DNA of 64,000 nt from Hevea brasiliensis (taxonomy: Eukaryota > Streptophyta > Magnoliopsida > Malpighiales > Euphorbiaceae), in assembly GCF_030052815.1 (NCBI RefSeq), contig NC_079509.1:49186762-49250761 (forward strand), given 5' to 3'. Below, piece by piece: positions 1 through 12,351 of this stretch. Below the pieces are notes generated by a model. The model ran no database searches and was not told the DNA's origin. It saw only the letters and a list, made by a program, of their open reading frames with translations. The position numbers and the translations under genes were made by a program. Position 1 is the stretch's first letter. Each line of letters starts with the position of its first letter.

Positions 1-350
1 TCATAACTCCTTGAACAAGACACCCCAAAAATTGTATTATATTTTAAAGTTTGCTTGAGGACAAGTAAAGATTTGAGTTTGGAGTATTTGATACATGCAT
101 TTTATATAGTCATTTAGGTTAAATTTCATAGTCATTTTATTGATTTGTTAGTCGTTTTTAGTTAATTTATTAGTTATTTAGTTACTTTTTCATAATTATA
201 AATTTTTAAACTAATTTATAGTTTTGCTTTTGTTTTGTAGATAAAATGGTGTTTTTGGGGGACTAAAGAGTAATTGTGCAAGTGAAGAGTAGTTTCTAGG
301 TCCAAAAGTATCAAAATAAAGCTTGAAAATTGAAGAATATGAGAATTGCT

Positions 351-840
351 AAAATGTACACAACTTACTGCATAGCCTGTGCAGCTTTTGTACAAAAATC
401 ATAAGTAATTTTGGGCCTGCCAAAATCTGCACAAGGGATTGTACAGCTTGTACAGGTTTCCTGTGCAGCTTCACTAGAAAAATCTTGCACCTACCAAAAC
501 TTGCACAATATACTGCATAGCTTATGCACTTTAACACCAACCTTATGCATCTTCATGAAGGAATTTTCAAACTGCCGAAACTCACACAACATGCTACATA
601 GCTTGTGTAGGTTCCCTATGCACCTTCACGGAGAACATCTAAAATTGTCGAAACTTGCACAACATGCTACACTGTCTGTGTAGCTTGGTTGTGCACCTTC
701 ACAAAAGACCTTCAAACATATTGAAACCTGCACAGGCAACCCGCATAGCCTGTGCACATTCACAGGAATCCTCTAAAGGCTACCAAATGCGCACAAGATC
801 CTACATAACCACTTGTACAACCTGTGCACATCTTCTTTAA
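351..840 (+). repeat. Degenerate minisatellite inside the LTR, period about 72 bp
   Basis: Seven diverged units start at about 351, 422, 497, 579, 649, 723 and 785, each opening with a variant of GAAACTTGCACAA. Most contain paired TGCACA and TGTGCA words that can fold into short hairpins. The mirrored copy lies at about 11600-12090 on the other arm. Open frames of 60-90 codons here follow from the repeat and are not genes. Confidence 0.8.
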
Positions 841-913
841 TTAGTTCGAAAAGAGATTTTCTCACGTGAACTATGATCTCACACACTCCATTTTTAGGGC
901 TTTTGTCAGAGAA

Positions 914-920
914 TATAAAT
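914..920 (+). promoter_or_regulatory. Candidate LTR TATA box
   Basis: TATAAATAGG lies just downstream of the minisatellite inside the LTR, where a U3/R promoter would be expected. The mirrored copy is at about 11519-11527 on the minus strand. Position and motif only; no other support. Confidence 0.4.
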
Positions 921-2089
921 AGGACTCTTTTCTCTTTTTTACTGCAAGAAGAAAAACAAAGAAAGGGGAGAAAAATGAGAGCAGCAACCGACACTTCCAT
1001 TTTTGGACTAGAATCCAACATCTACTTCTCTTCTTCCCATTTTTCTATACTCCATCTATCGAGTTTTTGCAGTTTTATTTTATTTGCATGATTTATTTTC
1101 TCTTTTACTTGGAATTTCTTGTACTAAACATGGATAGTGAGTAGTGTTCCTAAGATTCTGGAGTTGAGTATATAATATTTAAGATATTTTATGGATTTAA
1201 GTTGATTTATTAAGATTCTATGGTTAATATAAGGTTTTATCCATTTCTTATATGCCTAATGACATGCTTAGTGTAGGATTCCATTAAGTATTATTCTTAA
1301 TCATTGATTGAAGCACCGAAAGGAGAAAATTCAGTGATAGATAATTAAGAAATTAGACTTAATTAACTTAGATATAAAAATAGACTAAGAATTAAGAGGA
1401 TTAATAGATTGATTAAAGAACTTAATGGGTCTTAGTTAATTTCAACTCCTTGAAAGTAGGATTGAGTTGATTAATATACTCTTTGTCTCACTTGAAAGAA
1501 TATTTGAAGAATTTAAGAATTAATCTCTTTAAAACCTATAATTTATATATGTTTGGATAACCAATTTGAAATCCCAAAATAGCTTAAATATGAAACCCAA
1601 AACTCCGTAATCATCATTTTTATTATTGTTAATTGTTAATTGATTTTTATTGCCTATTATTTTGATTTTTGCCATATTTTATTTTGCTGCATTTATTTTT
1701 TGCAATTTAGTGACACTTGACAATCAATTAATTTCTTTGTTAAATTTGCATATATACATTTTACATCTTCGATTTCTTCATTTAATTACTTGTAGTCCAA
1801 ATTTAGTTTATATTAGTAAACTTTTATATCAAAAATTCAATCATTAATATAACTCTTCAAGGAAACATATCTTTATCTATATTACTTGAACGACCCATGT
1901 ACTTGCAGTTGGGTCACATCATAAATATATTTTTATTTTTTTTAAAAAAGAAATCTATAATATAGAGCCAATAAGAAAAAAAAAATAAATCTATATATAT
2001 GAGATGTCAAGAGTAATTTTTATTTTAATGGAAATTTTAAGCAGACAAATAAAAATTGATAAATTAGATAATGAAAGATATCCTTTTAG

Positions 2090-4540
2090 TTCAAAATTCG
2101 AGTACATATTCAAAATAAGATTAAACTTCTCGAGTTATTAGAAATTTGGAAAATATGGAGCCGTTATAAAAACTTATTAATATTTATATGTCATTTTAAA
2201 AAATTTACAATGAAAATTGTTAAGAGATGGTTATTTATAACTGTGTTATTATTTAGTCAATAAATTTTTTTAAACCAAAAAATAAATACTACGAATATTA
2301 ATATCTTTAAAAAAAAATATAAATAAACTTTTTGGAAGTTGATTGCAAAGGAAGACGATCTATTACACATTTCAATATTTTAAGCAGTTAGTACCACATA
2401 GATACAGGAGCATTATTGCTTAGGCTCCTAAGAGATTTATGAATAGTTATATAGGTACATAATCCAAATGAGCATTAGTGTGAACAGTAACTATAATTTT
2501 AATTCTTTTTTGTTTTTATAAAAAATAAAATATCTAAGAAATATATTTATATTAATAAAATGTTCATTATATCAAAATTTACAATGAATTTTATGAAATC
2601 TTATCTTATGGTACTCTTCCATGTAATAGAGAGATATAAAATATTTTTGAAACTCTCATCTACAATCTAAAATTTTTTGTGAGAAGATTAGAGTGTAGAA
2701 GGTAGTTGAGAAAAAAAAGTAAAAATCACACTTCTAACGTATGGAGTAGTCATACATGTGTTAATCACAACACGTTCATAATTGAGACACAGTAGAGTGC
2801 GTTCTAGAAAAAGTAAAAATATTTTCTTATAATACAATACTTAATGTGCAAAAATCCTTTAAAGGTGTGAACATATTGACAAAAAAAATTATAAAGAATG
2901 AATTATTAAAAAAAAGAAAACTGTTTCGATGACCAGGAATAATGGTGTCGTTTTGGTGTATATATAATATTCAGCATGAAAACAATAATAAAAAAAGCCT
3001 AATATTTTTTAAAATTAAACTCAGTCGGTTACTCAATTGAAATGAATTAATTAGTTCAAGTGGACTCGATGGAAACAATAAAAAAAGACCTAAAGTTATT
3101 CATGGAAGTGCTTTAAATTTTATTTAATTCAATAAAAATACGAACTGATTAATTTTAAATTGAGACGTATTAATAGTTCGATTAATTATTAGTTTATAGT
3201 TTTATTTGAATTTAAATTATTTTAAATAATACTATAAAATATTATTATAATATTTTTTTTATAAAAATAATACTTAATTTTTAGAGGGAGGGAGTAATTC
3301 ACTGCAGAAGAAAGAATTTATTGGATTCATAATTGTAATTTTTTTTTTATCATTAAGAGGTGTATTTCAGCTATTAGCCAATTAAATTAATTATCTTTTA
3401 GCTCTGTAATATTTTGAAAATCATGACAGTCAAATAGCAAGTTGTAAAATTTCGAGTCAAACGATACGCTTGTAGCTCTTAAGTTTACATTTGATATCTC
3501 TTCTAAGCCTACCTCATCATCTACAGAGGACTTATTACTGCTAGAAATTTTGTTGTGGCAGACCTTTTGCATTCATCAAACCTTTAGCTAATACTTAAAC
3601 TTTGTTTGGTATTGAATTTCAGAGCTTGAAACTAATTTTCTAAATAAAAATATTATTTTAGATATTACTGAAAAAATAATTTAAAAAAAATTATTTATTA
3701 TTTTAATATTTTTATAATTAAAATTAATTAAATTTAATTTTTAATTATTTTTAATATTATTTAATTAATATATTTAAAAAAATAATTTTTTCAACAATAG
3801 TTCAATGCCAAAACTAAACAAACCCTTACTCGTTGATAGTGGTCAATGTTGGCACAACGGTGCTTGTGAACACAAAAGAGCACTCATTGAAATCGTTTCT
3901 TTATGAACTCAGCTGGGAATTATTAATTTTATAGTGTTCGATGCATCGACAGTTGACAAACAATACAAAAAGACCTTTTTTCTTTTTTTTTAAATAAGTT
4001 CAGGTTATTAATAGGTAAACAGTTGTCATTAAAACAATAAAAAAAGACCAAACATTTTTTAAAATAAATTCAGTCAATTAAAATGAATTAAAAATTATAA
4101 TTAAAATAATAAATTCTATTTAATTTTTCTTTTAATATACCATCCACTTATTGTCATAATTCGATTTTTGAGTTGGATCGACACTAAGACTCGAGTCAAC
4201 ATAATAAATCTAGCTAACTTTAAACTATGCATAAACTCATTTGGATTGCTCAATTTCAAGAAAAAAATGATAGAATCCGATTATAAATTAAACTATTCAA
4301 CAGAAAATATTAACTCATCTAACCTGTAATACATAATATGAAAAATTTAAGGAGCTCAGCTCAGCTTTGCTATGCTAAAAAAAGATAAATCAATATTTGG
4401 AAGCTCAGTTCACTCCATTAACAGTAATACATATTACATCCATCTATGCAATCTTACATAAATAGTTTTTCAACTCCAGAATTTAAGTTATTATAACTCT
4501 ATATAGAAAAATACGAAAAAAGAAGTAAACATTTTATAAG
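2090..4540 (+). repeat. AT-rich repeat unit A, left arm
   Basis: This unit shares long segments with unit B (about 4540-6090). Both begin around GTTGATTGYAAAGGAAGA and both carry a block around CTAAGAGATTTATGAATAG. Unit A includes a MITE (3598-3825) absent from unit B, and keeps about 200 bp (3330-3560) that unit B has lost. A 61-codon frame at 3387-3572 on the minus strand is shared with the other arm but looks neutral. No gene recognised. Confidence 0.75.
3598..3825. mobile_element. 228-bp MITE with TTA target duplication (left arm)
   Basis: Imperfect terminal inverted repeats (CTTTGTTTGGTATTG on the left, CAATGCCAAAACTAAACAAA on the right) enclose an AT-rich centre. TTA flanks both sides (3595-3597 and 3826-3828). 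Unit B at about 5800 shows the site without the insert. The 3-bp TTA duplication suggests a PIF/Harbinger-type element. Confidence 0.75.
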
Positions 4541-4803
4541 TTGATTGTAAAGGAAGATGATCTATTACATATTTCAATATTTTAAGCAGTTAGTACCACA
4601 TAAATACAGGAGCATCATTGCTTAGGCTCCTAAGAGATTTATGAATAGTTGTATAGGCACATAATCCAAATGAGTATTTGTCTGAACAGTAACTATAATT
4701 TTAATTTTTTTTATTTTTATAAAAAAATAAAAATAATCTTAGAAATATATTTATATTAATAAAATATTCATTATATCAAAATTCACATAAATCTTATCTC
4801 ACG

Positions 4804-5106
4804 GTGCTCTTTCATGTAACATAGAGATATAAAATTATTCTTGAAACTCTCATCTATAATCTGAAGATTTTAAAATGAGTGGTTCCTTAACATGGTATTA
4901 GAGTCTCTTAAATTAAAAGATTTAGAGTTCGAATTCAATCACTATATTTATTAATTAAATATTTTAATATAAAGTAAAGTAGACTTATATTGATTCACGT
5001 TTCAAATCTAGTAGGCTTTCGCGTGTGAGAGTATAATAGAAAAATATTAAATTATTCTTAAAATCCTAAACTACAAACTTATTCTTTTACAATGAGCGGT
5101 TCCTTT
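4804..5106 (+). mobile_element. TRIM-like element (left arm)
   Basis: Two related segments of roughly 90 bp (about 4804-4887 and 5011-5106), both ending in AATGAGYGGTTCCT, flank a short internal region. Directly after the first comes TGGTATTAGAGTC, close to the initiator-Met primer-binding site TGGTATCAGAGC. Short terminal repeats plus a primer site and no coding region fit a terminal-repeat retrotransposon in miniature. Unit A has only one such segment (about 2610-2690). Confidence 0.5.
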
Positions 5107-5597
5107 ATACCATAAACAGTAACTTATGGATCACTTTGCTATACATAGTGGAGTTGTAGAAAATGTAAAAATATTTTCTTATAATGCAATACTTAAATAA
5201 ACAATTTTGGCAAGAGCTATGCAAAAATCCTTAAAAAAAGAGTGAACATGTTGGCCAAAAAATATTATAAAGAATGAATTATTTAAAAAAAAAAAAACTG
5301 TTCCAATGACCAGGAATAATGCTATCGTTTTAGTATATTCGGCATGAAAACAATAATAAAAAAAAAAGCCTAATATTTTTTAAAATTAAATCAATTGAAA
5401 TGAAATAATTAGTTCAAGTGGACTTGACGGAAACAATAAAAAAAGACCTAAAGTTATTCATGGAAGTGGACTCGATGAGTGGTTAAAATTTTATTTAATT
5501 CAATCAAAATACGAACTGATTCATTTTATTAATACTTTGATTAATTATTCATTTATAATTTTATTTTAATTTAAATATTTTTAAATGATACCATAAA

Positions 5598-5603
<6 letters not shown>

Positions 5604-5635
<32 letters not shown>
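5604..5635. repeat. (TA)n microsatellite, left arm
   Basis: Alternating TA tract in unit B, shorter than its counterpart in the right arm. Confidence 0.95.
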
Positions 5636-5639
<4 letters not shown>

Positions 5640-5980
5640 AAATAATACTTAATTTTTAGACAGGGAATAATTCATTACAGAAGAAAGAATTCATTGGCCT
5701 CCTAACTGTACTCTACAGAGGGCTTATTACTGATAGGAATTTTTTTCTTTTTTTAATTTTTGTTGGGCGGACCTTTTGTGTTCGTCAAGCCTTTAGCCAA
5801 TATTTACTTGTTGATTGTGGTCAATTTTGGCACCTAAGTGCTCGAGAACACAAAGGAGGACTTATCGATTAAATATCCAAAATAAGATTAAACTTCTTGA
5901 GTTGTTAGAAATTTAGAAAATATGGAGCCGTTATATATGATATTTTTATTTAGATAAGGGGTGAATGTATAAAATATTTA

Positions 5981-6436
5981 TCAATTTAGTAAAAATTGCA
6001 TATATAAAAAATATAATTTAAGAGTTTGAGTTATATGTATATATTAATGCATCCCACATTAACTTTACAAAGAGATCTTGAGTGTTATATATAATATTTA
6101 TAAATAAGGAAAAAAATGCACAAAAAATTTAAAATTTTCAAAAGTTTGCAGTGTAAGGTTGGAATTAGAAATTCAAGTTCTGAAGGGTAAAAAAATATTA
6201 AAAAGAAACTAAATAAAGTAATTATGATAAAAATATAAGATTAAAATAAAAATATAAATTATTAACAAAATAAATTTTAATATAAAAACGTGAATGAATA
6301 AACTAAAATTTAAATATAAAATTTTAATTTAAAAATTTTATGAGGATATCATATATAACGGCTCCATATCTAAATAAACTAAAATTTAAATATAAACTAA
6401 AATTTTATGGATAAACTAAAATTTAAATATAAAATT
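5981..6436. other. Core of the inverted repeat with repeated patches
   Basis: The left part (to about 6090) continues the repeat unit, because 13665-13790 matches it in reverse complement. The rest is AT-rich and holds three near-identical copies of a 23-bp patch starting ATAAACTAAAATTT (6298-6320, 6374-6396, 6411-6433). It also holds a 24-bp patch (6346-6369) that repeats 6474-6497 of the right arm and is inverted at 5920-5943 of the left arm. No ORF of note. Confidence 0.8.
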
Positions 6437-6777
6437 TAAATATTTTATACATTCACCCCTTATCTAAATAAAAATATCATATATAACGGCTCCATATTTT
6501 CTAAATTTCTAACAACTCAAGAAGTTTAATCTTATTTTGGATATTTAATCGATAAGTCCTCCTTTGTGTTCTCGAGCACTTAGGTGCCAAAATTGACCAC
6601 AATCAACAAGTAAATATTGGCTAAAGGCTTGACGAACACAAAAGGTCCGCCCAACAAAAATTAAAAAAAGAAAAAAATTCCTATCAGTAATAAGCCCTCT
6701 GTAGAGTACAGTTAGGAGGCCAATGAATTCTTTCTTCTGTAATGAATTATTCCCTGTCTAAAAATTAAGTATTATTT

Positions 6778-6782
<5 letters not shown>

Positions 6783-6838
<56 letters not shown>
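6783..6838. repeat. (TA)n microsatellite, right arm
   Basis: Partner of the tract at 5604-5635, about 24 bp longer. Confidence 0.95.
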
Positions 6839-6845
<7 letters not shown>

Positions 6846-7339
6846 TTTATAGTATCATTTAAAAATATTTAAATTAAAATAAAATTATAAATGAATAATT
6901 AATCAAAGTATTAATAAAATGAATCAGTTCGTATTTTGATTGAATTAAATAAAATTTTAACCACTCATCGAGTCCACTTCCATGAATAACTTTAGGTCTT
7001 TTTTTATTGTTTCCGTCAAGTCCACTTGAACTAATTATTTCATTTCAATTGATTTAATTTTAAAAAATATTAGGCTTTTTTTTTTTATTATTGTTTTCAT
7101 GCCGAATATACTAAAACGATAGCATTATTCCTGGTCATTGGAACAGTTTTTTTTTTTTTTAAATAATTCATTCTTTATAATATTTTTTGGCCAACATGTT
7201 CACTCTTTTTTTAAGGATTTTTGCATAGCTCTTGCCAAAATTGTTTATTTAAGTATTGCATTATAAGAAAATATTTTTACATTTTCTACAACTCCACTAT
7301 GTATAGCAAAGTGATCCATAAGTTACTGTTTATGGTATA

Positions 7340-7642
7340 AAGGAACCGCTCATTGTAAAAGAATAAGTTTGTAGTTTAGGATTTTAAGAATAATTTAATA
7401 TTTTTCTATTATACTCTCACACGCGAAAGCCTACTAGATTTGAAACGTGAATCAATATAAGTCTATTTTACTTTATATTAAAATATTTAATTAATAAATA
7501 TAGTGATTGAATTCGAACTCTAAATCTTTTAATTTAAGAGACTCTAATACCATGTTAAGGAACCACTCATTTTAAAATCTTCAGATTATAGATGAGAGTT
7601 TCAAGAATAATTTTATATCTCTATGTTACATGAAAGAGCACC
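7340..7642 (-). mobile_element. TRIM-like element (right arm)
   Basis: Inverted copy of 4804-5106, almost identical. Primer-site-like GACTCTAATACCA lies between the two short terminal repeats. Confidence 0.5.
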
Positions 7643-8620
7643 GTGAGATAAGATTTATGTGAATTTTGATATAATGAATATTTTATTAATATAAATATAT
7701 TTCTAAGATTATTTTTATTTTTTTATAAAAATAAAAAAAATTAAAATTATAGTTACTGTTCAGACAAATACTCATTTGGATTATGTGCCTATACAACTAT
7801 TCATAAATCTCTTAGGAGCCTAAGCAATGATGCTCCTGTATTTATGTGGTACTAACTGCTTAAAATATTGAAATATGTAATAGATCATCTTCCTTTACAA
7901 TCAACTTATAAAATGTTTACTTCTTTTTTCGTATTTTTCTATATAGAGTTATAATAACTTAAATTCTGGAGTTGAAAAACTATTTATGTAAGATTGCATA
8001 GATGGATGTAATATGTATTACTGTTAATGGAGTGAACTGAGCTTCCAAATATTGATTTATCTTTTTTTAGCATAGCAAAGCTGAGCTGAGCTCCTTAAAT
8101 TTTTCATATTATGTATTACAGGTTAGATGAGTTAATATTTTCTGTTGAATAGTTTAATTTATAATCGGATTCTATCATTTTTTTCTTGAAATTGAGCAAT
8201 CCAAATGAGTTTATGCATAGTTTAAAGTTAGCTAGATTTATTATGTTGACTCGAGTCTTAGTGTCGATCCAACTCAAAAATCGAATTATGACAATAAGTG
8301 GATGGTATATTAAAAGAAAAATTAAATAGAATTTATTATTTTAATTATAATTTTTAGTTCATTTTAATTGACTGAATTTATTTTAAAAAATATTTGGTCT
8401 TTTTTTATTGTTTTAATGACAACTGTTTACCTATTAATAACCTGAACTTATTTAAAAAAAAAAGAAAGAAGGTCTTTTTGTATTGTTTGTCAACTGTCGA
8501 TGCATCGAACACTATAAAATTAATAATTCCCAGCTGAGTTCATAAAGAAACCATTGCAATGAGTGCTCTTTTGTGTTCACAAGCACTCTTGTGCCAACAT
8601 TGACCACAATCAACGAGTAA

Positions 8621-8833
8621 GGGTTTCTTTAGTATTGGCATTGAAACTATTGTTGAAAAAAATTATTTTTTTAAATATATTAATTAAATAATATTAAAAA
8701 ATAATTAAAAATTAAATTTAATTAATTTAGTTATAAAAATATTAAAATAATAAAATAATTTTTTTTAAATTATTTTTTTCAGTAATATCTAAATAATATT
8801 TTTATTTAAAAAAATTCAATACCAAACAAAGTT
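8621..8833. mobile_element. MITE with TAA target duplication (right arm)
   Basis: Inverted partner of 3598-3825 with the same termini. TAA flanks it at 8618-8620 and 8834-8836. Presence in both arms shows that it inserted before the inverted duplication. Confidence 0.75.
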
Positions 8834-10523
8834 TAAGTATTAGCTAAAGGTTTGATGAATGCAAAAGGTCCGTCAAAAAAAAATTTCTAGCAGTAATAAG
8901 CCTTCTGTAGATGATGAGGTAGACTTAGAAGAAATCTCATATGTAAACTTAAGAGTTACAAGCATATCATTTGACTTAAAATTTTATAACTTGTTATTTG
9001 ACTGTCATAATTTTCAAAATATTACAGGGCTAAAAATTAATTAATTTAATTAACTAATAGCTGAAATGCACCTCTTAATGATAAAAAAAAATTACAATTA
9101 TGAATCCAATAAATACTTTTTTCCACAGTAAATTACTCTCTCCGTCTAAAAATCAAGTATTATTTTTTATAAAAAAAATATTATAATAATATTTTATAGT
9201 ATTATTTAAAATAATTTAAATTCAAATAAAATTATAAAGTAATAATTAATCGAACTATTAATACGTCTCAATTTAAAATTAATCAGTTCGTATTTTGATT
9301 GAATTAAATAAAATTTAAAGCACTCATCGAGTCGGCTTCCATGAATAACTTTAGGTCTTTTTTTATTGTTTCCGTCCAGTCCACTTGAACCAATTAATTC
9401 ATTTCAATTGAGTAACCGACTGAGTTTAATTTTAAAAAATATTAGGCTTTTTTTTATTATTGTTTTCATGCTGAATATTATATATACACCAAAACGACAC
9501 CATTATTCCTGGTCATCGAAACAGTCTTTTTTTTTTAATAATTAATTCTTTATAATTTTTTTGTCAATATGTTCACACCTTTAAAGGATTTTTGCACATT
9601 AAGTATTGTATTATAAGAAAATACTTTTACTTTTTCTAGAAAGCAATCCACTGTGTCTTAATTATGAATGTACTGTAATTGACACGTGTTTACCGCTCTC
9701 TACATTAGAAGTGTGGTATTTACTTTCTTTCTCAACTACCTTCTACACTCTAATCTTCTCACAAAAAATTTTAGATTGTTGACGAGAGTTTCAAGAATAA
9801 TTTGTATCTCTATTGCATGAAAGAGTACCATAAGATAAGATTTCATAAAATTCATTGTAAATTTTGATATAATGAACATTTTATTAATATAAATATATTT
9901 CTTAGATTATTTTATTTTTTATAAAAACAAAAACAAATTAAAATTATAGTTACTGTTCACACTAATGCTCATTTGGATTATGTAACTATACAACTATTCA
10001 TAAATCTCTTAGGAGCCTAAGCAATAAAGCTCCTGTATCTATGTGTTACTAACTGCTTAAAATATTGAAATGTGTAATAGATCGTCTTCCTTTGCAATCA
10101 ATTTCGAAAAAGTTTATTTCTTTTTTTTTTTCAAGATATTAATAGTAGTAGTATTTATTTTTTGGTTTAAAAAAATTTATTGACTAAATAATAACACAAT
10201 TATAAATAACCATCTCTTAACAATTTTCATTGTTAATTTTTTAAAATGACATATAAATATTAACAAGTTTTTATAACGGCTCCATATTTTCCAAATTTCT
10301 AACAACTCGAGAAGTTTAATCTTATTTTGAATATGTACTCGAATTTTGAACTAAAAGGATATCATTCATTATCTAATTTATCAATTTTTATTTGTCTGCT
10401 TAAAATTTCCATTAAAATAAAAATTACTCTTGACATCGCATAAAGATAGATTTATTTTCTTTTTCTTATTGGCTCTATATTATAGAATTCTTTTTTTAAA
10501 AAAATAAAAATATATTTATAATT

Positions 10524-12351
10524 TGACCCAACTGCAAGTACATGGATCGTTCAAGTAATATAGATAAAGATATGTTTCCTTGAAGAGTTATATTAATGAT
10601 TGAATTTTTGATATAAAAGTTTACTAATATAAACTAAATTTGGACTGCAAGTAATTAAATGAAGAAATCGCAGATGTAAAATGTATATATGCAAATTTAA
10701 CAAAGAAATTAATTGAATGTCAAGTGTCACTAAATTGCAAAAAATAAATGCAGCAAAATAAAATATGGCAAAAATCAAAATAATAGGCAATCAAAATCAA
10801 TTAACAATTAACAATAATAAAAATGATGATTACGGAGTTTTGGGTTTCATATTTAAGCTATTTTGGGATTTCAAATTGGTTATCCAAACATATATAAATT
10901 ATAGGTTTTAAGGAGATTAATTCTTAAATTCTTCAAATATTCTTTCAAGTGAGGCAAAGAGTACATTAATCAACTCAATTCTATTTTCGTGGAGTTGAAA
11001 TTAACTAAGACCCATTAAGTTCTTTAATCAATCTATTAATCCTCCTAATTCTTAGTCTATTTTTATATCTAAGTTAATTAAGTCTAATTTCTTAATTATC
11101 TATCACTAGATTTTCTCCTTTCGGTGCTTCAATCAATGATTAAGAACAATACTTAATGAGATCCTACACTAAGCATGTCATTAGGCATACAAGAAATGGA
11201 TAAAACCTTATATTAACCATAGAATCTTAATAAATCAACTTAAATCCATAAAATACCTTAAATATTACGTACTCAACTCTAGAATCTTAGGAACACTACT
11301 CACTATTCATGTTTAGTACAAGAAATTCTAAGTAAAAGAGAAAATAAATCATGCAAATAAAATAAAACTGCAAAAACTCGATAGATGAAGTATAGAAAAA
11401 TGGGAAGAAGAGAAGTAGATGTTGGATTCTAGTCCAAAAATGGAAGTGTCGGTTGTTGCTCTCATTTTTCTCCCCTTTCTTTGTTTTTCTTCTTGCAGTA
11501 AAAATGAGAAAAGAGTCCTATTTATATTCTCTGACAAAAGCCCTAAAAATGGAGTGTGTGAGATCATAGTTCACGTGAGAAAATCTCTTTTCGAACCAAT
11601 TAAAGAAGATGTGCACAGGTTGTACAAGTGGTTATGTAGGATCTTGTGCGCATTTGGTAGCCTTTAGAGGATTCCTGTGAATGTGCACAGGCTGTGCAGG
11701 TTGCCTGTGCAGGTTTCAATATGTTTGGAGGTCTTTTGTGAAGGTGCACAACCAAGCTACACAGACAATGCAGCATGTTGTGCAAGTTTCGACAATTTTA
11801 GATGTTCTTCGTGAAGGTGCATAGGGAACCTACACAAGCTATGTAGCATGTTGTGTAAGTTTCGGCAGTTTGAAAATTCCTTCGTGAAGATGCATAAGTT
11901 AGGTGTTAAAGTGCATAAGCTATGTAGTATATTGTGCAAGTTTTGGTAGGTGCAAGATTTCTTTAGTGAAGCTGCACAGGAAACCTGTATAAGCTGTGCA
12001 ATCCCTTGTGCAAATTTTGGCAGGCCCAAAATTACTTATGATTTTTGTACAAAAGCTGCACAAGCTGTGCAGCAAATTGTGTACATTTTAGCAATTCTCA
12101 TATTCTTCAATTTTCAAGCTTTATTTTGATACTTTTGGACCTAGAAACTACTCTTCACTTGCACAATTACTCTTTAGTCCCTCAAAAACACCATTTTATC
12201 TACAAAACAAAAGCAAAACTATAAATTAGTTTAAAAATTTATAATTATGAAAAAGTAACTAAATAACTAATAAATTAACTAAAAATGACTAACAAATCAA
12301 TAAAATGACTATGAAATTTAACCTAAATGACTATATAAAATGCATGTATCA
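10524..12351 (-). mobile_element. LTR of a Tat/Athila-like gypsy element, minus strand
   Basis: Reverse complement of 89-1916 with scattered differences. On the minus strand it is preceded by internal 3' sequence (12352 onward), so it is the 3' LTR of an inverted copy. It repeats the minisatellite (about 11600-12090) and the TATA-like box (about 11519). Confidence 0.7.

Larger units (their letters stand above)
89..1916 (+). mobile_element. LTR of a Tat/Athila-like Ty3/gypsy element
   Basis: A purine-rich segment (about 71-84, TTTGAGTTTGGAG) is followed by a TG start (TGATACATGCATTTT). This resembles the polypurine tract and LTR start common in plant Tat/Athila elements. The LTR ends near 1916 in GGGTCA after a segment containing ACTTGCAGTTGGGTCA. 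The same 1,828-bp span occurs inverted at 10524-12351. It contains a degenerate minisatellite (351-840) and a TATA-like box near 914. There is no gag-pol in the window. The preceding 88 bp is the 3' end of the internal region, so this is a 3' LTR. Family assignment is by general resemblance; the 3' boundary is uncertain by a few bases. Confidence 0.7.
1..5980 (+). repeat. Left arm of giant inverted repeat
   Basis: The first bases of the window are the reverse complement of 12421-12438, and matching continues inward to about 5980 against 6437. The arm holds, in order: the 3' tail and LTR of a Tat/Athila-like gypsy element (to about 1916), AT-rich flank, repeat unit A (about 2090-4540) and repeat unit B (about 4540-5980). 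By eye, unit B is nearly identical to its partner, while the LTR and unit A differ by several percent. The arm is cut by the window edge, so the repeat probably continues to the left. Confidence 0.93.
4540..6090 (+). repeat. AT-rich repeat unit B, left arm
   Basis: Tandem partner of unit A, shorter because it lacks the MITE and the segment matching 3330-3560. It contains a small LTR-like repeat element (4804-5106) and a (TA)n tract. Its end (to about 6090) is recognised from the match to the third copy at 13665 onward. Confidence 0.75.

Noticed and set aside
411..840. 60-90 codon Cys/His/Leu-rich frames in the LTR minisatellite as small secreted peptides
   Set aside because: They follow directly from the repeat words, have no signal peptide, and are mirrored in the other arm only because the DNA is.
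3387..9044. 61-codon frames at 3387-3572 (minus) and 8859-9044 (plus), shared between arms, as a small conserved gene
   Set aside because: Most differences between them change the amino acid, the third copy (about 14080-14200) has stops, and they lie in a repeat unit. The shared frame follows from shared DNA.
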